Assembly (NCBI GenBank): GCA_019454865.1
Contig: JACFNJ010000019.1
Location: 1 to 20,451, forward strand
DNA from: Bacteroidia bacterium
GTDB lineage: Bacteria > Bacteroidota > Bacteroidia > UKL13-3
Direction: 5' to 3'
DNA: 20,451 bases
The first letter of the stretch is position 1. Each line of letters opens with the position of its first letter. The position numbers and the translations under genes were made by a program. The notes beneath the pieces were generated by a model. That model saw nothing but the letters and a program-made list of their open reading frames with translations. It did not search any database and was not told where the DNA came from. Positions 1 to 8,245 of this stretch are shown one piece after another.

Positions 1-469
1 TAAAAATAAGTATAAACACAATTTGCAAAATATCTCCCGAAATGTTTATCAGCCCTTCACTAAAAACATCGGCAATTGTTTCAACATCATTTATAGTGCG
101 TGTAACTAATGTACCCACGGGTGTTTTGTCGTGAAACAGCAGACGTAATCCGGTTAAGTAATCATAAATTTGAAGTCGTAAATCCTTTATTACATTTTGG
201 GCTAAAAAATTTGTTAATACAGTACTCCATACTTGCATTGCTGCGTGTAGCAACAGTAACACAAACAGCACACCCGACATAAAAATCAACCCACCGCTAT
301 TGCCTACTGCAATATAATTATCAATAGTAAACTGAATAAGCATTGGACGTACCGGACCTAAAAAAGCCATACACATTGTTAACGATATGGCTATATAAAG
401 ATTACCTTTATTTTTTGAGGCTAATAAATATATTCGTTTAAGTATATTGGTATTTCCTTTTGTTTTCAT
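1..469 (-). CDS. ABC exporter, N-terminal part (cut by window edge)
   Basis: The reverse strand is open from the ATG at 467-469 to the left edge, giving the first 156 residues of a longer protein. They form the start of a type IV ABC exporter membrane domain: a basic cytoplasmic N-terminus, a first helix at about 24-46, a second at about 60-85, then the typical intracellular coupling region around residues 95-140. The motif HDKTPVGTLVTRTINDVETI (113-132) is the family's conserved stretch after helix 2. The nucleotide-binding domain, if fused as in MsbA or MdlB relatives, lies outside the window. The substrate (lipid, drug or peptide) cannot be told from this part. It lies 74 bases downstream of truA and may be the last gene of the thiolase-truA transcript. 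Confidence 0.88.
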   Translation of the reverse strand, partial: MKTKGNTNILKRIYLLASKNKGNLYIAISLTMCMAFLGPVRPMLIQFTIDNYIAVGNSGGLIFMSGVLFVLLLLHAAMQVWSTVLTNFLAQNVIKDLRLQIYDYLTGLRLLFHDKTPVGTLVTRTINDVETIADVFSEGLINISGDILQIVFILIF

Positions 470-543
470 TTACCTCTTTTGGTATCGGAGCATGATGATA
501 AAATCTGTTGCAAAATACAAAAATCTTCTTGGGGTTTTGTTTA

Positions 544-1278
544 CTAATTATTGGAATAAAAAACATCAGTAAGATGCAATCCTTTAGCCGGAACACTTTG
601 CCCCGCTTCACACCGGTTCTTGCTATCCAATATTTTTCTTACATCATTTTCATTTAGTTTACCTCTTCCAACCTGAAGCAGAGTGCCAACAATTGCCCGA
701 ACCATGTTACGTAAAAACCTATTGGCACGAATGGTAAATACCAACTTGTCGTTTTTGTGTTGCCAGCGGGCAAGCATTACATCGCAAATAAAATTATTTA
801 CTTGCGTATGTACTTTGCTGAAACATTCAAAGTCGTTTTTTCCAAGCAATATTTTTGCCGCATTATTCATTGAACCTATGTCTAAATAGCCATATTGATA
901 CCAAGCAAAATCATGCAAAAAAGGATTTGGTTCTGTAATAATCCAATATTCATATTCGCGCCATTCGGCATCAAATCGTGCATTGAAATTGTTGTGTGTA
1001 GGTACTATTTCTTGAATTGCAATATCGCTTGGCAATGTTTGATTAAGTTTAAAAATTAATTTGTTGCAATCAATAGTATTTTCCGAATCAAAGTGAGCAT
1101 AATACATTTGTGCATGCACACCGGTATCTGTTCGCCCACATCCAAGCGTTTCAATGCTTTGGTGTAAGAGTAAACTTAACTTTTCATCCAAAACACTTTG
1201 TACACCAAGCGCATTGTGCTGTTTTTGCCACCCATGATAATTGGTGCCTTTATAAGCCAAACGAATACGGTAGCGCAT
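544..1278 (-). CDS. truA: tRNA pseudouridine synthase A
   Basis: This 244-residue protein matches TruA, which isomerises uridines 38-40 in the anticodon stem of many tRNAs. The catalytic motif GCGRTDTGVHA is present, with the nucleophilic aspartate at D51. The N-terminal RIRLAYKGTNYHGWQ block and the C-terminal RANRFLRNMVRAIVGTLLQVG segment, which builds the second half of the active-site cleft, are also family hallmarks. The length is normal for a bacterial TruA. The ATG start is only 3 bases after the thiolase stop, so the two genes are probably cotranscribed, although their functions are unrelated. Confidence 0.97.
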   Translation of the reverse strand: MRYRIRLAYKGTNYHGWQKQHNALGVQSVLDEKLSLLLHQSIETLGCGRTDTGVHAQMYYAHFDSENTIDCNKLIFKLNQTLPSDIAIQEIVPTHNNFNARFDAEWREYEYWIITEPNPFLHDFAWYQYGYLDIGSMNNAAKILLGKNDFECFSKVHTQVNNFICDVMLARWQHKNDKLVFTIRANRFLRNMVRAIVGTLLQVGRGKLNENDVRKILDSKNRCEAGQSVPAKGLHLTDVFYSNN

Positions 1279-1281
1279 TAG

Positions 1282-2478
1282 TTATAAGCTTTCGTAAACA
1301 ATTGCGGCTCCTTGCCCTACACCAATACACATAGTAGCAACACCATATTTTATTTTTTGCTTTTTCATTTCGTAGAGCAATGTGGTAGAAATACGTGCTC
1401 CACTACAACCCAACGGATGTCCCAATGCAATTGCACCACCATTAACATTTATAATTTGTGGGTTAATTTCCAAATCACGAATACAAGCAATGCTTTGTGA
1501 AGCAAACGCCTCGTTCAATTCAAATAAGCCTATATCTTTTATTGTTAATCCTGCACGTTGCACAGCTTTTCGTGTTGCCGGTACCGGACCTATTCCCATT
1601 ATAGCCGGATCAACACCTGCTATTCCCCGTGATACAACACGTGCCAATGGGGTAAGATTATATTTTTTTACAGCTTCTTCGCTTGCTAATATTACCGCAG
1701 ATGCGCCATCGTTAACACCACTTGCGTTTCCGGCAGTAACTGTTCCATCTTTTCTAAACGCTGGTTTTAATTTTGCTAATTCATCCATAGAGCTTAAGCG
1801 AGGATGTTCATCTTTTGAAAAAAGAATATCATCTCCTTTTTTTTGTGGTATCGGAACTGGAATTAATTCGTCATCAAATTTTTTGTTTTCGTGTGCTGCA
1901 GCATATTTCTTTTGTGAGAGGAATGCAAATTCATCTTGTTCTTCACGTGTAATTTTCCACTGTTCTGCAACGTTTTCAGCGGTTTCGCCCATTGTAAACG
2001 CAGGATACATAGCGGCTAAAGTTTTGTTTGTAAATCGCCAACCAATGGTTGTATCATATACTTCAGTGGTTCGGGCATAGGCGGTATTTGCTTTAGGCAT
2101 TACAAACGGAGCACGTGTCATGCTTTCTACTCCTCCGGCAATGTATATTTCTCCATCACCACACTGGATGCTTCTGCTGGCATCCATAATGGCTTGTAAG
2201 CCGGAAGCACACAAGCGATTTACTGTATTTCCTCCAACACTAAGCGGTAAGCCTGCTAACAACGAAGCCATACGTGCTACATTTCTGTTGTCTTCGCCTG
2301 CTTGGTTGGCGGCACCCAATATTACATCTTCTATTGCATTAACATCAACATTTGGGTTTCTATTAATCAATGCTTTTATAACATGAGCTGCTAAGTCGTC
2401 CGGCCGTATGGTACTTAATGCACCAGCATATTTACCTATCGGTGTGCGAATGGCATCCACTACATAAACTGTTTTCAT
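1282..2478 (-). CDS. Thiolase (acetyl-CoA acyltransferase family)
   Basis: This is a 398-residue thiolase, which cleaves 3-ketoacyl-CoA with CoA or runs the reverse Claisen condensation. The three catalytic landmarks are complete: the acyl-accepting cysteine C90 in NRLCASG, H354 in GGAIALGHPLGCSG, and C384 in CIGVGQG. The NEAF motif at 322-325 is also present. The sequence resembles degradative thiolases of the FadA and PcaF (beta-ketoadipyl-CoA thiolase) type more than short-chain biosynthetic ones, for example in the TRAPFVMPK and GWRFTNK region. No fatty-acid oxidation or aromatic-degradation partner is nearby, so the exact substrate stays open. It is the first gene of a minus-strand unit with truA, divergent from the DUF4293 gene, and has a good promoter candidate just upstream. 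Confidence 0.95.
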   Translation of the reverse strand: MKTVYVVDAIRTPIGKYAGALSTIRPDDLAAHVIKALINRNPNVDVNAIEDVILGAANQAGEDNRNVARMASLLAGLPLSVGGNTVNRLCASGLQAIMDASRSIQCGDGEIYIAGGVESMTRAPFVMPKANTAYARTTEVYDTTIGWRFTNKTLAAMYPAFTMGETAENVAEQWKITREEQDEFAFLSQKKYAAAHENKKFDDELIPVPIPQKKGDDILFSKDEHPRLSSMDELAKLKPAFRKDGTVTAGNASGVNDGASAVILASEEAVKKYNLTPLARVVSRGIAGVDPAIMGIGPVPATRKAVQRAGLTIKDIGLFELNEAFASQSIACIRDLEINPQIINVNGGAIALGHPLGCSGARISTTLLYEMKKQKIKYGVATMCIGVGQGAAIVYESL

Positions 2479-2516
2479 TTGTTCTTCGTTTTTGGTGTAC
2501 TGTTTAATTTATATAG

Positions 2517-2546
2517 CAAATGTATCAACTTTTCAGATAATTGAAA
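2517..2546 (-). promoter_or_regulatory. Candidate Bacteroidota-type promoter for thiolase-truA
   Basis: Read on the minus strand, TACATTTG at 2524-2517 is an exact match to the Bacteroidota -7 consensus TAnnTTTG. It is preceded, after 18 bases, by TTTC (2546-2543), one mismatch from the TTTG -33 element. This would start transcription near 2510, about 30 bases before the thiolase ATG. Confidence 0.5.
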
Positions 2547-2562
2547 TTTTGCGGTACATTCG
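2531..2562 (+). promoter_or_regulatory. Weak candidate promoter for the DUF4293-thiL operon
   Basis: TACATTCG at 2555-2562 differs by one base from the TAnnTTTG -7 element. TTTC at 2531-2534 could be the -33 element with a 20-base spacer. It overlaps the thiolase promoter candidate on the other strand. A start near 2568 would leave a very short leader before the ATG at 2579. Confidence 0.3.
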
Positions 2563-2578
2563 CACAAATTATAATTGT

Positions 2579-3079
2579 ATGATACAACGTATTCAAACGG
2601 TTTACCTTTTTGCCATAATTATATTGGCGCTAATAACGTGTTCTGGTCAAATAATTGATTTTCAAGACAGAATTCCGGGACAAACAGAAACACAGGGCAC
2701 TGCAATTGCATATCAATTGAATGCTGTATTTTTTAATACATACCAAAACGGCTCTTTGGTAAATAGTGAAATTCAATACGGGCTAATAATTTTAGTATCT
2801 CTAATTGTTGGCTGGACGTTGAATATTATTTTGAAGTTTAAAAACCGTAAACGTCAATTGCTGCTTACCAAGATAAATTTCATCATTATAGGTTCCTATT
2901 TAGCAGCTGTTCTGGCAAAGGCATTTACACAAATTCCAAATTTTACATTTGCCAACATGACGTTAAAAGCAAGCATTGGTTTGGCATTAATATTTTTTAT
3001 GTTGTATTTAAATTTGCGTGCTTTGCTTTTAATACGTAAAGATGAAGAGTTGGTAAAAAGTGTAGATAGATTACGATAA
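2579..3079 (+). CDS. DUF4293-type four-helix membrane protein
   Basis: This is a 166-residue integral membrane protein with four predicted helices at about 5-23, 67-86, 98-118 and 128-151. It ends in a charged tail with the motif RKDEELVKSVDRLR (153-166). This layout and tail fit the Bacteroidota-restricted DUF4293 family, whose function is unknown. The frame stays open upstream to 2492. I chose the ATG at 2579 because it starts directly with MIQRIQTVYL, the family's usual N-terminus, and because the extra upstream residues overlap the promoter region. thiL follows after 4 bases, so it heads a four-gene operon (DUF4293, thiL, ruvX, def). Confidence 0.82.
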   Translation: MIQRIQTVYLFAIIILALITCSGQIIDFQDRIPGQTETQGTAIAYQLNAVFFNTYQNGSLVNSEIQYGLIILVSLIVGWTLNIILKFKNRKRQLLLTKINFIIIGSYLAAVLAKAFTQIPNFTFANMTLKASIGLALIFFMLYLNLRALLLIRKDEELVKSVDRLR

Positions 3080-3083
3080 AAAC

Positions 3084-4118
3084 ATGTTAGAAAACAATTC
3101 AAGAACAGAATTAGAAAGTTTGGGTGAGTTTGGGTTAATTGATTTATTAACCTCACACATTAAAATTCATCACACAAGCACCTACAAAGGAGTAGGTGAT
3201 GACGCTGCCGTTTTAAAATCATCAAATGCTGCAAAGGTGGTTACTACCGATATGCTTTTAGAAGGTGTACATTTTGATTTGAGTTATTTTCCGTTAAAAC
3301 ATTTGGGCTACAAGGCAATTGTTGTAAACTTAAGTGATATTTATGCAATGAATGCTACTCCAAAACAAGTAACTATATCTTTTGGTGTTAGCAGTAAATT
3401 TAGCCTTGAAGCAATTGAAGAGCTATACTCCGGAATGATATTGGCTTGTAATAGATATGAAGTAGATATAGTTGGTGGAGATACCTGCGCATCCAAACAA
3501 GGATTGGTAATAAGCATAACTGCAATAGGCGAAGCCGATGAAAAGAATATTGTATATAGGGATGGGGCAAAAGTAAATGATTTGCTTTGTGTAACAGGAG
3601 ATTTGGGGGGAGCGTATATTGGCTTTCAATTATTAGAAAGAGAAAAACGAGTATTTCTTTCAAATCCGGAAATACAGCCCGATTTAGAAGGGAAGGATTA
3701 TATTGTAGAAAGGCAATTGAAACCAGAAGCAAGAAAAGATATTATTCAACTTTTTCAAGACAAGGGAATAAAGCCTACCAGTATGATTGATATAAGCGAT
3801 GGCTTGTCTTCTGAGGTAATGCACTTGTGCGCTAAATCAAAAGTGGGCATGAATGTATTTGAAGATAAAATCCCGATTGACCCACAAACCTACGAGATGG
3901 CACGTGAATTTAACTTAGACCCTACTCTAACTGCATTAAGTGGAGGAGAAGACTACGAACTTTTGTTTACAATAGCTCAAGCCGATTACGATAAAGTAAA
4001 AAATAACCCTGACATAACAATTATAGGTCACGTTACCGATGCAAGCGAAGGTGTTCATTTAATTACAAAAAGTGGAAACAAGTATGCACTAAAAGCACAA
4101 GGCTGGAAAGCGTTTTAA
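3084..4118 (+). CDS. thiL: Thiamine-monophosphate kinase
   Basis: This 344-residue protein matches ThiL, which phosphorylates thiamine monophosphate with ATP to give the cofactor thiamine diphosphate. Conserved metal and nucleotide motifs appear in order: VGDDAAVL (37-44), TTDMLLEGVHFD (54-65), NLSDIYAM (82-89), VGGDTCAS (130-137), VTGDLGGAYIG (170-180), IDISDGLSSE (235-244) and ALSGGEDYELLF (284-295). A charged insert at about 183-216 lies between the GDLGG and DISDG motifs. No other thiamine-synthesis gene is in the window. It sits between the DUF4293 gene and ruvX with gaps of 4 and 3 bases. Confidence 0.96.
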   Translation: MLENNSRTELESLGEFGLIDLLTSHIKIHHTSTYKGVGDDAAVLKSSNAAKVVTTDMLLEGVHFDLSYFPLKHLGYKAIVVNLSDIYAMNATPKQVTISFGVSSKFSLEAIEELYSGMILACNRYEVDIVGGDTCASKQGLVISITAIGEADEKNIVYRDGAKVNDLLCVTGDLGGAYIGFQLLEREKRVFLSNPEIQPDLEGKDYIVERQLKPEARKDIIQLFQDKGIKPTSMIDISDGLSSEVMHLCAKSKVGMNVFEDKIPIDPQTYEMAREFNLDPTLTALSGGEDYELLFTIAQADYDKVKNNPDITIIGHVTDASEGVHLITKSGNKYALKAQGWKAF

Positions 4119-4121
4119 ATT

Positions 4122-4532
4122 ATGCCAAGAATTCTCGCTATAGATTATGGAACAAAGCGTGTTGGGCTTGCAGTTACCGACCCACTAAAAATTATTCCCA
4201 GTGCATTGGACACGATACAAACGCATGAAGTATTAAACTATTTAGAGAATTATATTCTGAAAGAAGAAGTTGAATGTTTTGTGGTAGGTCTTCCTAAGCG
4301 ATTAGATGGAAGCGACTCGCAGTCTGCAATTCCTATAGAAAATTTTGTAAATTTGCTGCGCAAAAAATTTCCGACTATTCCGATTAAGCGTGTTGACGAA
4401 CGTTTTACTTCAACAATTGCAACCAGAAGTTTATTGGAAATGGGATTGAAAAAAAAAGACAGAGCTAAAAAAGAAAATGTGGATAAGGTTAGTGCTGTTC
4501 TTATCCTTCAAACCTACTTGCAAATGATTTAA
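4122..4532 (+). CDS. ruvX: RuvX/YqgF RNase H-fold nuclease
   Basis: This 136-residue protein is a YqgF/RuvX member. The family was first called a Holliday-junction resolvase and is now linked to maturation of the 16S rRNA 5' end. Diagnostic motifs are ILAIDYGTKRVGLAVTD (4-20, first acidic residue D8), FVVGLPKRLDGSDS (53-66), VDERFTS (91-97) and the C-terminal DKVSAVLILQTYL (121-133), which carries the last acidic residue D121. Length and residue order are normal. It starts 3 bases after thiL and is followed by def after 13 bases. The pairing with def fits a translation and ribosome-maturation role. Confidence 0.95.
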   Translation: MPRILAIDYGTKRVGLAVTDPLKIIPSALDTIQTHEVLNYLENYILKEEVECFVVGLPKRLDGSDSQSAIPIENFVNLLRKKFPTIPIKRVDERFTSTIATRSLLEMGLKKKDRAKKENVDKVSAVLILQTYLQMI

Positions 4533-4545
4533 TGATAATATAACA

Positions 4546-5100
4546 ATGATTTACCCGATAGTAGCATACGGTGATCCGGTACTTAGAAAAGTTGGAACAA
4601 CAATTACAAAAGATTATCCCGGATTGGATGATTTAATAAAAAACATGTTTGAAACCATGTATGAGTCAAACGGAGTGGGCTTGGCTGCTCCTCAAATAGG
4701 AAAATCCATAAACTTATTTATTATTGATACAACAGCTTTTGAAGATGAAAAATATCCTGATTTTAAAAAGGTATTTATAAATGCTGAGATATTAAATGAA
4801 ACAGGTGAGCTGTGGGAGTTCGAGGAGGGCTGTTTAAGCATTCCAAAAATACGTGAAAACGTTAATCGTCATCCACAAATTACGATAAAATATCAGGACG
4901 AAAACTTTGTGTGGCACGAAGAAGTGTATGATGGAATTGCAGCACGTGTTATACAACACGAGTATGACCACGTGAAAGGTAAATTATTTATTGACCACAT
5001 AAGTGAACTAAAAAAACGACTGCTTAAAAACAAACTGTTGCGTATTGCCAAAGGTGAAGTAAACGTAGATTATAGAATGCGTTTTCCGGTATTGCGTTAA
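4546..5100 (+). CDS. def: Peptide deformylase
   Basis: This 184-residue protein is peptide deformylase, the metalloenzyme that removes the formyl group from the N-terminal methionine of new proteins. All three active-site motifs are intact: GVGLAAPQIG (43-52), EGCLSIP (94-100, metal ligand C96) and QHEYDH (137-142, metal ligands H138 and H142, catalytic E139). The C-terminal tail is typical of Gram-negative type 1 enzymes. It is the last gene of the plus-strand operon and converges on the glycosyltransferase gene across 126 bases. Confidence 0.97.
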   Translation: MIYPIVAYGDPVLRKVGTTITKDYPGLDDLIKNMFETMYESNGVGLAAPQIGKSINLFIIDTTAFEDEKYPDFKKVFINAEILNETGELWEFEEGCLSIPKIRENVNRHPQITIKYQDENFVWHEEVYDGIAARVIQHEYDHVKGKLFIDHISELKKRLLKNKLLRIAKGEVNVDYRMRFPVLR

Positions 5101-5226
5101 TTTTAAACGGCTGTTATAATCAACGAATTTGCAAAAAAAATTATACGACAAACAGAGCCTATTTTGTCATTGCTTTGCAATTCCAAAGTAAGTACAGTTG
5201 GGCTTATTTATTATTTAAAAAGAATG

Positions 5227-6660
5227 TTAATTGCCGGTTTCGTTTTTAACAATTTTTTTATCAAACCCTTTTCTTGACATATCCCCCCAAGATTTTCTAC
5301 CCCTTATTTTGTCAATATTTCCGCGTAAACTCCACCAAACGGTACGTGGGTGATAAATAAGCGGCTCAAGTACAAGTGTGCCGATAAGTTTCAATATTTC
5401 TGAGTGTTTTTTATACTGTCTGTAGCTAAACTCTTCGTACACCAAAGATAGTATAGAGATAGTTATAGCAAAGAAATAAACGGTAAAAAATAGCACCAAA
5501 AAGAACACCCAATTGCTGTATCCGATAGAAATTAAAAAGATAAAGTACAGCAATCCTAAGAACTCAACAATTGGAGCCAACCACTCGTAAAAAAACCAAA
5601 AAGGATAACTTAAAACACCCAGCAAGCCATATTTCGGGTTAAAAAATATTTTGCGATGAAACCATAAGGTTTCAATTGTTCCGCGCATCCAACGGTTTCT
5701 TTGTCGTGCTAAAATTTTATAATCATCCGGTGCCTCTGTCCAGCAAAGCGGGTCGGGTATATACACAACTTTATATTTGCGTTTGTTATCAGTCATGTAT
5801 CTTCTCATCCTTACTACAAGCTCCATGTCTTCGCCTACAGTTTTGTGCTCATAGCCACCACATTCAATTACTATACGTTTATCAAATAAACCCAATGCGC
5901 CACTTATAAGCAACAAGCCATTAAGCTTACTCCAAGCCATTCGCCCAAGTAAAAAAGCACGGATATACTCCACTACCTGAAAACGAGGGATAATTTTTTC
6001 AGGCACTTTAATATCAATTAGTCTTCCATCTTCAATAACACACGAATTAGCAATTCGAATTACTCCTCCGGTAGCTATAACATTTTTGTCTTCTTCCATA
6101 AAAGGTTTTACCATTTTAAGTATTGCCCCTTGTTCTACTATACAATCAACATCAATGCAGGTAATTAACTCGTTTTCGGCAACATTAATTCCGGCATTGA
6201 GGGCATCTGATTTACCGCCATTTTCTTTATCAACTACTACAAGTTTTTTAAATGCCTTGTTGCTGGATTTATATACTCCTAAAATCTCTTTACACGGAAC
6301 TTGATTATTTACATAATAATCTACTTTTTGTAAATGATAGGCATCTATCATTGCTTGCATGGTGTTGTCCTTGCTGCCATCATTTACAATAATTATTTCA
6401 ATATTATTATAATGAACACTTAGAAGAGAACGAATATTTTCAACGATATTTTTTTCTTCGTTGTATGCTGGTGCAATTAAAGATACGGATGGAGATAGGG
6501 GAGAAGTAAGTATGTTGTTGTAATCAACAAATTTATTTTTTTTCATGTAGTGATTTAATGCACGTGCACTAAATATAGCCAACAAAACGTATGCTATGCT
6601 AATTGTAATAGCATAAAAGAAGATTACATTGTTAAGCGTTTCTATAAAGTTGTGTAGCAT
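5227..6660 (-). CDS. Processive family 2 glycosyltransferase, PgaC/BcsA-like
   Basis: This 477-residue inner-membrane glycosyltransferase has the plan of PgaC-type polysaccharide synthases. It has an N-terminal helix (about 13-34), a cytoplasmic GT-A domain and two to three C-terminal helices (about 345-410). Processive GT2 motifs are all visible: APAYNEE (63-69), VNDGSKD (92-98), the DVD metal site (D170-D172), the catalytic-base motif GED (276-278) and QRNRW (320-324, the QxxRW motif that holds the growing chain). Hyaluronan, poly-N-acetylglucosamine and related beta-glucan or aminosugar polymers are made by such enzymes; the product here cannot be read from sequence. There is no PilZ domain for cyclic-di-GMP control. 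It follows the HEAT-repeat gene by 1 base and ends the seven-gene unit. Confidence 0.88.
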   Translation of the reverse strand: MLHNFIETLNNVIFFYAITISIAYVLLAIFSARALNHYMKKNKFVDYNNILTSPLSPSVSLIAPAYNEEKNIVENIRSLLSVHYNNIEIIIVNDGSKDNTMQAMIDAYHLQKVDYYVNNQVPCKEILGVYKSSNKAFKKLVVVDKENGGKSDALNAGINVAENELITCIDVDCIVEQGAILKMVKPFMEEDKNVIATGGVIRIANSCVIEDGRLIDIKVPEKIIPRFQVVEYIRAFLLGRMAWSKLNGLLLISGALGLFDKRIVIECGGYEHKTVGEDMELVVRMRRYMTDNKRKYKVVYIPDPLCWTEAPDDYKILARQRNRWMRGTIETLWFHRKIFFNPKYGLLGVLSYPFWFFYEWLAPIVEFLGLLYFIFLISIGYSNWVFFLVLFFTVYFFAITISILSLVYEEFSYRQYKKHSEILKLIGTLVLEPLIYHPRTVWWSLRGNIDKIRGRKSWGDMSRKGFDKKIVKNETGN

Positions 6661-6661
6661 A

Positions 6662-7879
6662 TTAAATTCTGTCGTCTAATAAGTGATTACAAATATTTGG
6701 CACATCAAACAAAATAGAGTTTTTGTTTTGTTCTAATACATCCCTTCCGGAAAACCCTATTAGTTTTAACGCTTTACCGGCAGTGAAAGCAATCTCGGCA
6801 TCATTTTGAAGTAATTGTTGCGATAAGAAAGGAATTATTTCATCGGTACCACACTTTCCTAACGCAATTAATATTTTAAGTTTAACTTCATGTTCGGCAT
6901 TACGAAAAGCTTTAAGCAAATTTTCTTGTGCATCATTAGCCATAAATACGCCAAGAACACGTGCTGATTCTCCGACAATTTTTTGGGATTTGTGTTCAAG
7001 TAGTTTAACCAATAATGGAATACTTTCAAATTGGTCAAAAAGTTGAGCCATTTTAATGCTAAACAATACTACCGAATCATTATTTGAAGAAAACCACTGA
7101 CTGAATTGGGGTAGTTTGTCGGTTTCTAATTGGCGGATTGCGTTTGCTAAGTTTACCTGATGCCAATTTGTAAGCTGAAACTTTATTTTATTTAAAAATG
7201 CAAAGGGTTCAACCTTATCTAAACTTAACACCGCAATTTGGGCCTCCAATCGTAATATCTCGTTTTCGTGTGTAGTAAGCCGTTTGATTTGTTTTAATGC
7301 AGCATCAATATTTAGTTGTGCCAACTCTTTTACGGCCATCGCTTGAATTCCCCAATCAGGAGCATTTAATTCACGTATTGCACCTTTTTGTAAGCGAAAT
7401 TCCAGATATAAATTACGCAATACCTCAGCAGCAAAACCATTAAAATTTTTGTGCATTAAAATTATATGCTCTCGAAGGAACTTTTTGTTTTTTTTACTAT
7501 TTAAATACTTACTACGGAAATGTGTCATAACGCGCTGCTTGGAGTTGCGCCATTCGCGTGTTTCCATTTCGCCCTCATCAATAAAAATAATTCCTGTAAG
7601 TAATAGCTCAAATTTTTCTTTTATCCTTTTTTCGTACGAGTCGTTTCTTCGATGTATTGTTCGGGCAATCATTAAGGTTAAGAAAAAACCTATAAAAAGT
7701 ATGATAAACAGAATTAATAAAACAGCACAAACACGAATTAAAAGCTCAGTAGAAAACAAAAACTGCGATGCAAAATCTTTTGTTTGTTTAAATATATCTT
7801 TCGATTCAGTTTGTGAAAACGCATTAAAGCATACACCTAACGAAAAAGCAAAAAGTATATAATATTTAATTTTGTTCAC
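6662..7879 (-). CDS. Membrane-anchored HEAT-repeat protein
   Basis: This is a 405-residue protein of unrecognised specific family. It begins with a signal-like hydrophobic segment (about 5-22, ending FSQ), then a strong transmembrane helix at 46-72 followed by a basic stop-transfer stretch (RTIHRRND). The remaining 330 residues are alpha-helical, presumably cytoplasmic. From about 170 to 380 they carry HEAT-like repeats, for example AVKELAQLNIDAALKQIKRL (182-201), ESARVLGVFMANDAQENLLK (304-323) and GKCGTDEIIPFLSQQLL (341-357). HEAT repeats usually bind partners rather than catalyse. It starts with GTG, 3 bases after the response-regulator stop, and is followed by the glycosyltransferase after 1 base. 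This suggests it passes a signal to, or scaffolds, the glycosyltransferase; that is inference. Confidence 0.75.
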   Translation of the reverse strand: MNKIKYYILFAFSLGVCFNAFSQTESKDIFKQTKDFASQFLFSTELLIRVCAVLLILFIILFIGFFLTLMIARTIHRRNDSYEKRIKEKFELLLTGIIFIDEGEMETREWRNSKQRVMTHFRSKYLNSKKNKKFLREHIILMHKNFNGFAAEVLRNLYLEFRLQKGAIRELNAPDWGIQAMAVKELAQLNIDAALKQIKRLTTHENEILRLEAQIAVLSLDKVEPFAFLNKIKFQLTNWHQVNLANAIRQLETDKLPQFSQWFSSNNDSVVLFSIKMAQLFDQFESIPLLVKLLEHKSQKIVGESARVLGVFMANDAQENLLKAFRNAEHEVKLKILIALGKCGTDEIIPFLSQQLLQNDAEIAFTAGKALKLIGFSGRDVLEQNKNSILFDVPNICNHLLDDRI

Positions 7880-7882
7880 TGC

Positions 7883-8245
7883 TTATTTGTTTAATAATCG
7901 TTTTACACGAACAGAAAGCTCATTAGGGCTAAATGGTTTGGTCATGTAGTCGTCAGCACCTAGATTAAACGCTTCCATAACTACGTTTTCCAGTCCAATA
8001 TTAGTAAGAACTATAATGGGCGTTTCTTTGCTTATTTCCTTTAGTTTGCTGATAATTTCCATACCGCTATTAAAAGGCAGCATTAAGTCCGTTATTACCA
8101 AATCAAACTTTGTGTTTTCAATGGCTTGAAGTGCAATACGCCCATCCATTGCAGAAACCACCTCATAGCCTTCTTTCTTTAATCGGAACTCCAAGGCTTT
8201 ACGGATTAAATCCTCATCTTCTGTTACTAATATCTTTTTGGTCAT
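7883..8245 (-). CDS. Single-domain response regulator (CheY-like)
   Basis: This 120-residue protein is a lone receiver domain with no output domain. Signature residues are the acidic pocket E10/D11, the phospho-acceptor aspartate D53 in VITDLMLP, T81 in VLTN, and K103 in the MTKPFSP motif. With nothing attached, it must act by binding a partner or by relaying phosphate. Its ATG overlaps the TGA of the upstream HPt gene by 4 bases, which usually means translational coupling, and the HEAT-repeat membrane protein follows after 3 bases. A DNA-binding role can be excluded from the sequence. Confidence 0.94.
   Translation of the reverse strand: MTKKILVTEDEDLIRKALEFRLKKEGYEVVSAMDGRIALQAIENTKFDLVITDLMLPFNSGMEIISKLKEISKETPIIVLTNIGLENVVMEAFNLGADDYMTKPFSPNELSVRVKRLLNK

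Noticed and set aside
1382..2080. A 232-codon open frame on the plus strand
   Set aside because: It is antisense to the thiolase gene, whose catalytic motifs are complete. The translated product is Ser/Ala/Cys-rich without any recognisable domain, as expected of a shadow frame.
5101..5226. A terminator between the convergent def and GT2 genes
   Set aside because: Only a weak five-base inverted repeat (CTTTG and CAAAG) is visible and no T-run follows it, so no terminator is called.
7449..7862. A 137-codon open frame on the plus strand
   Set aside because: It is antisense to the HEAT-repeat gene, which has better composition, a membrane helix and tight operon spacing.
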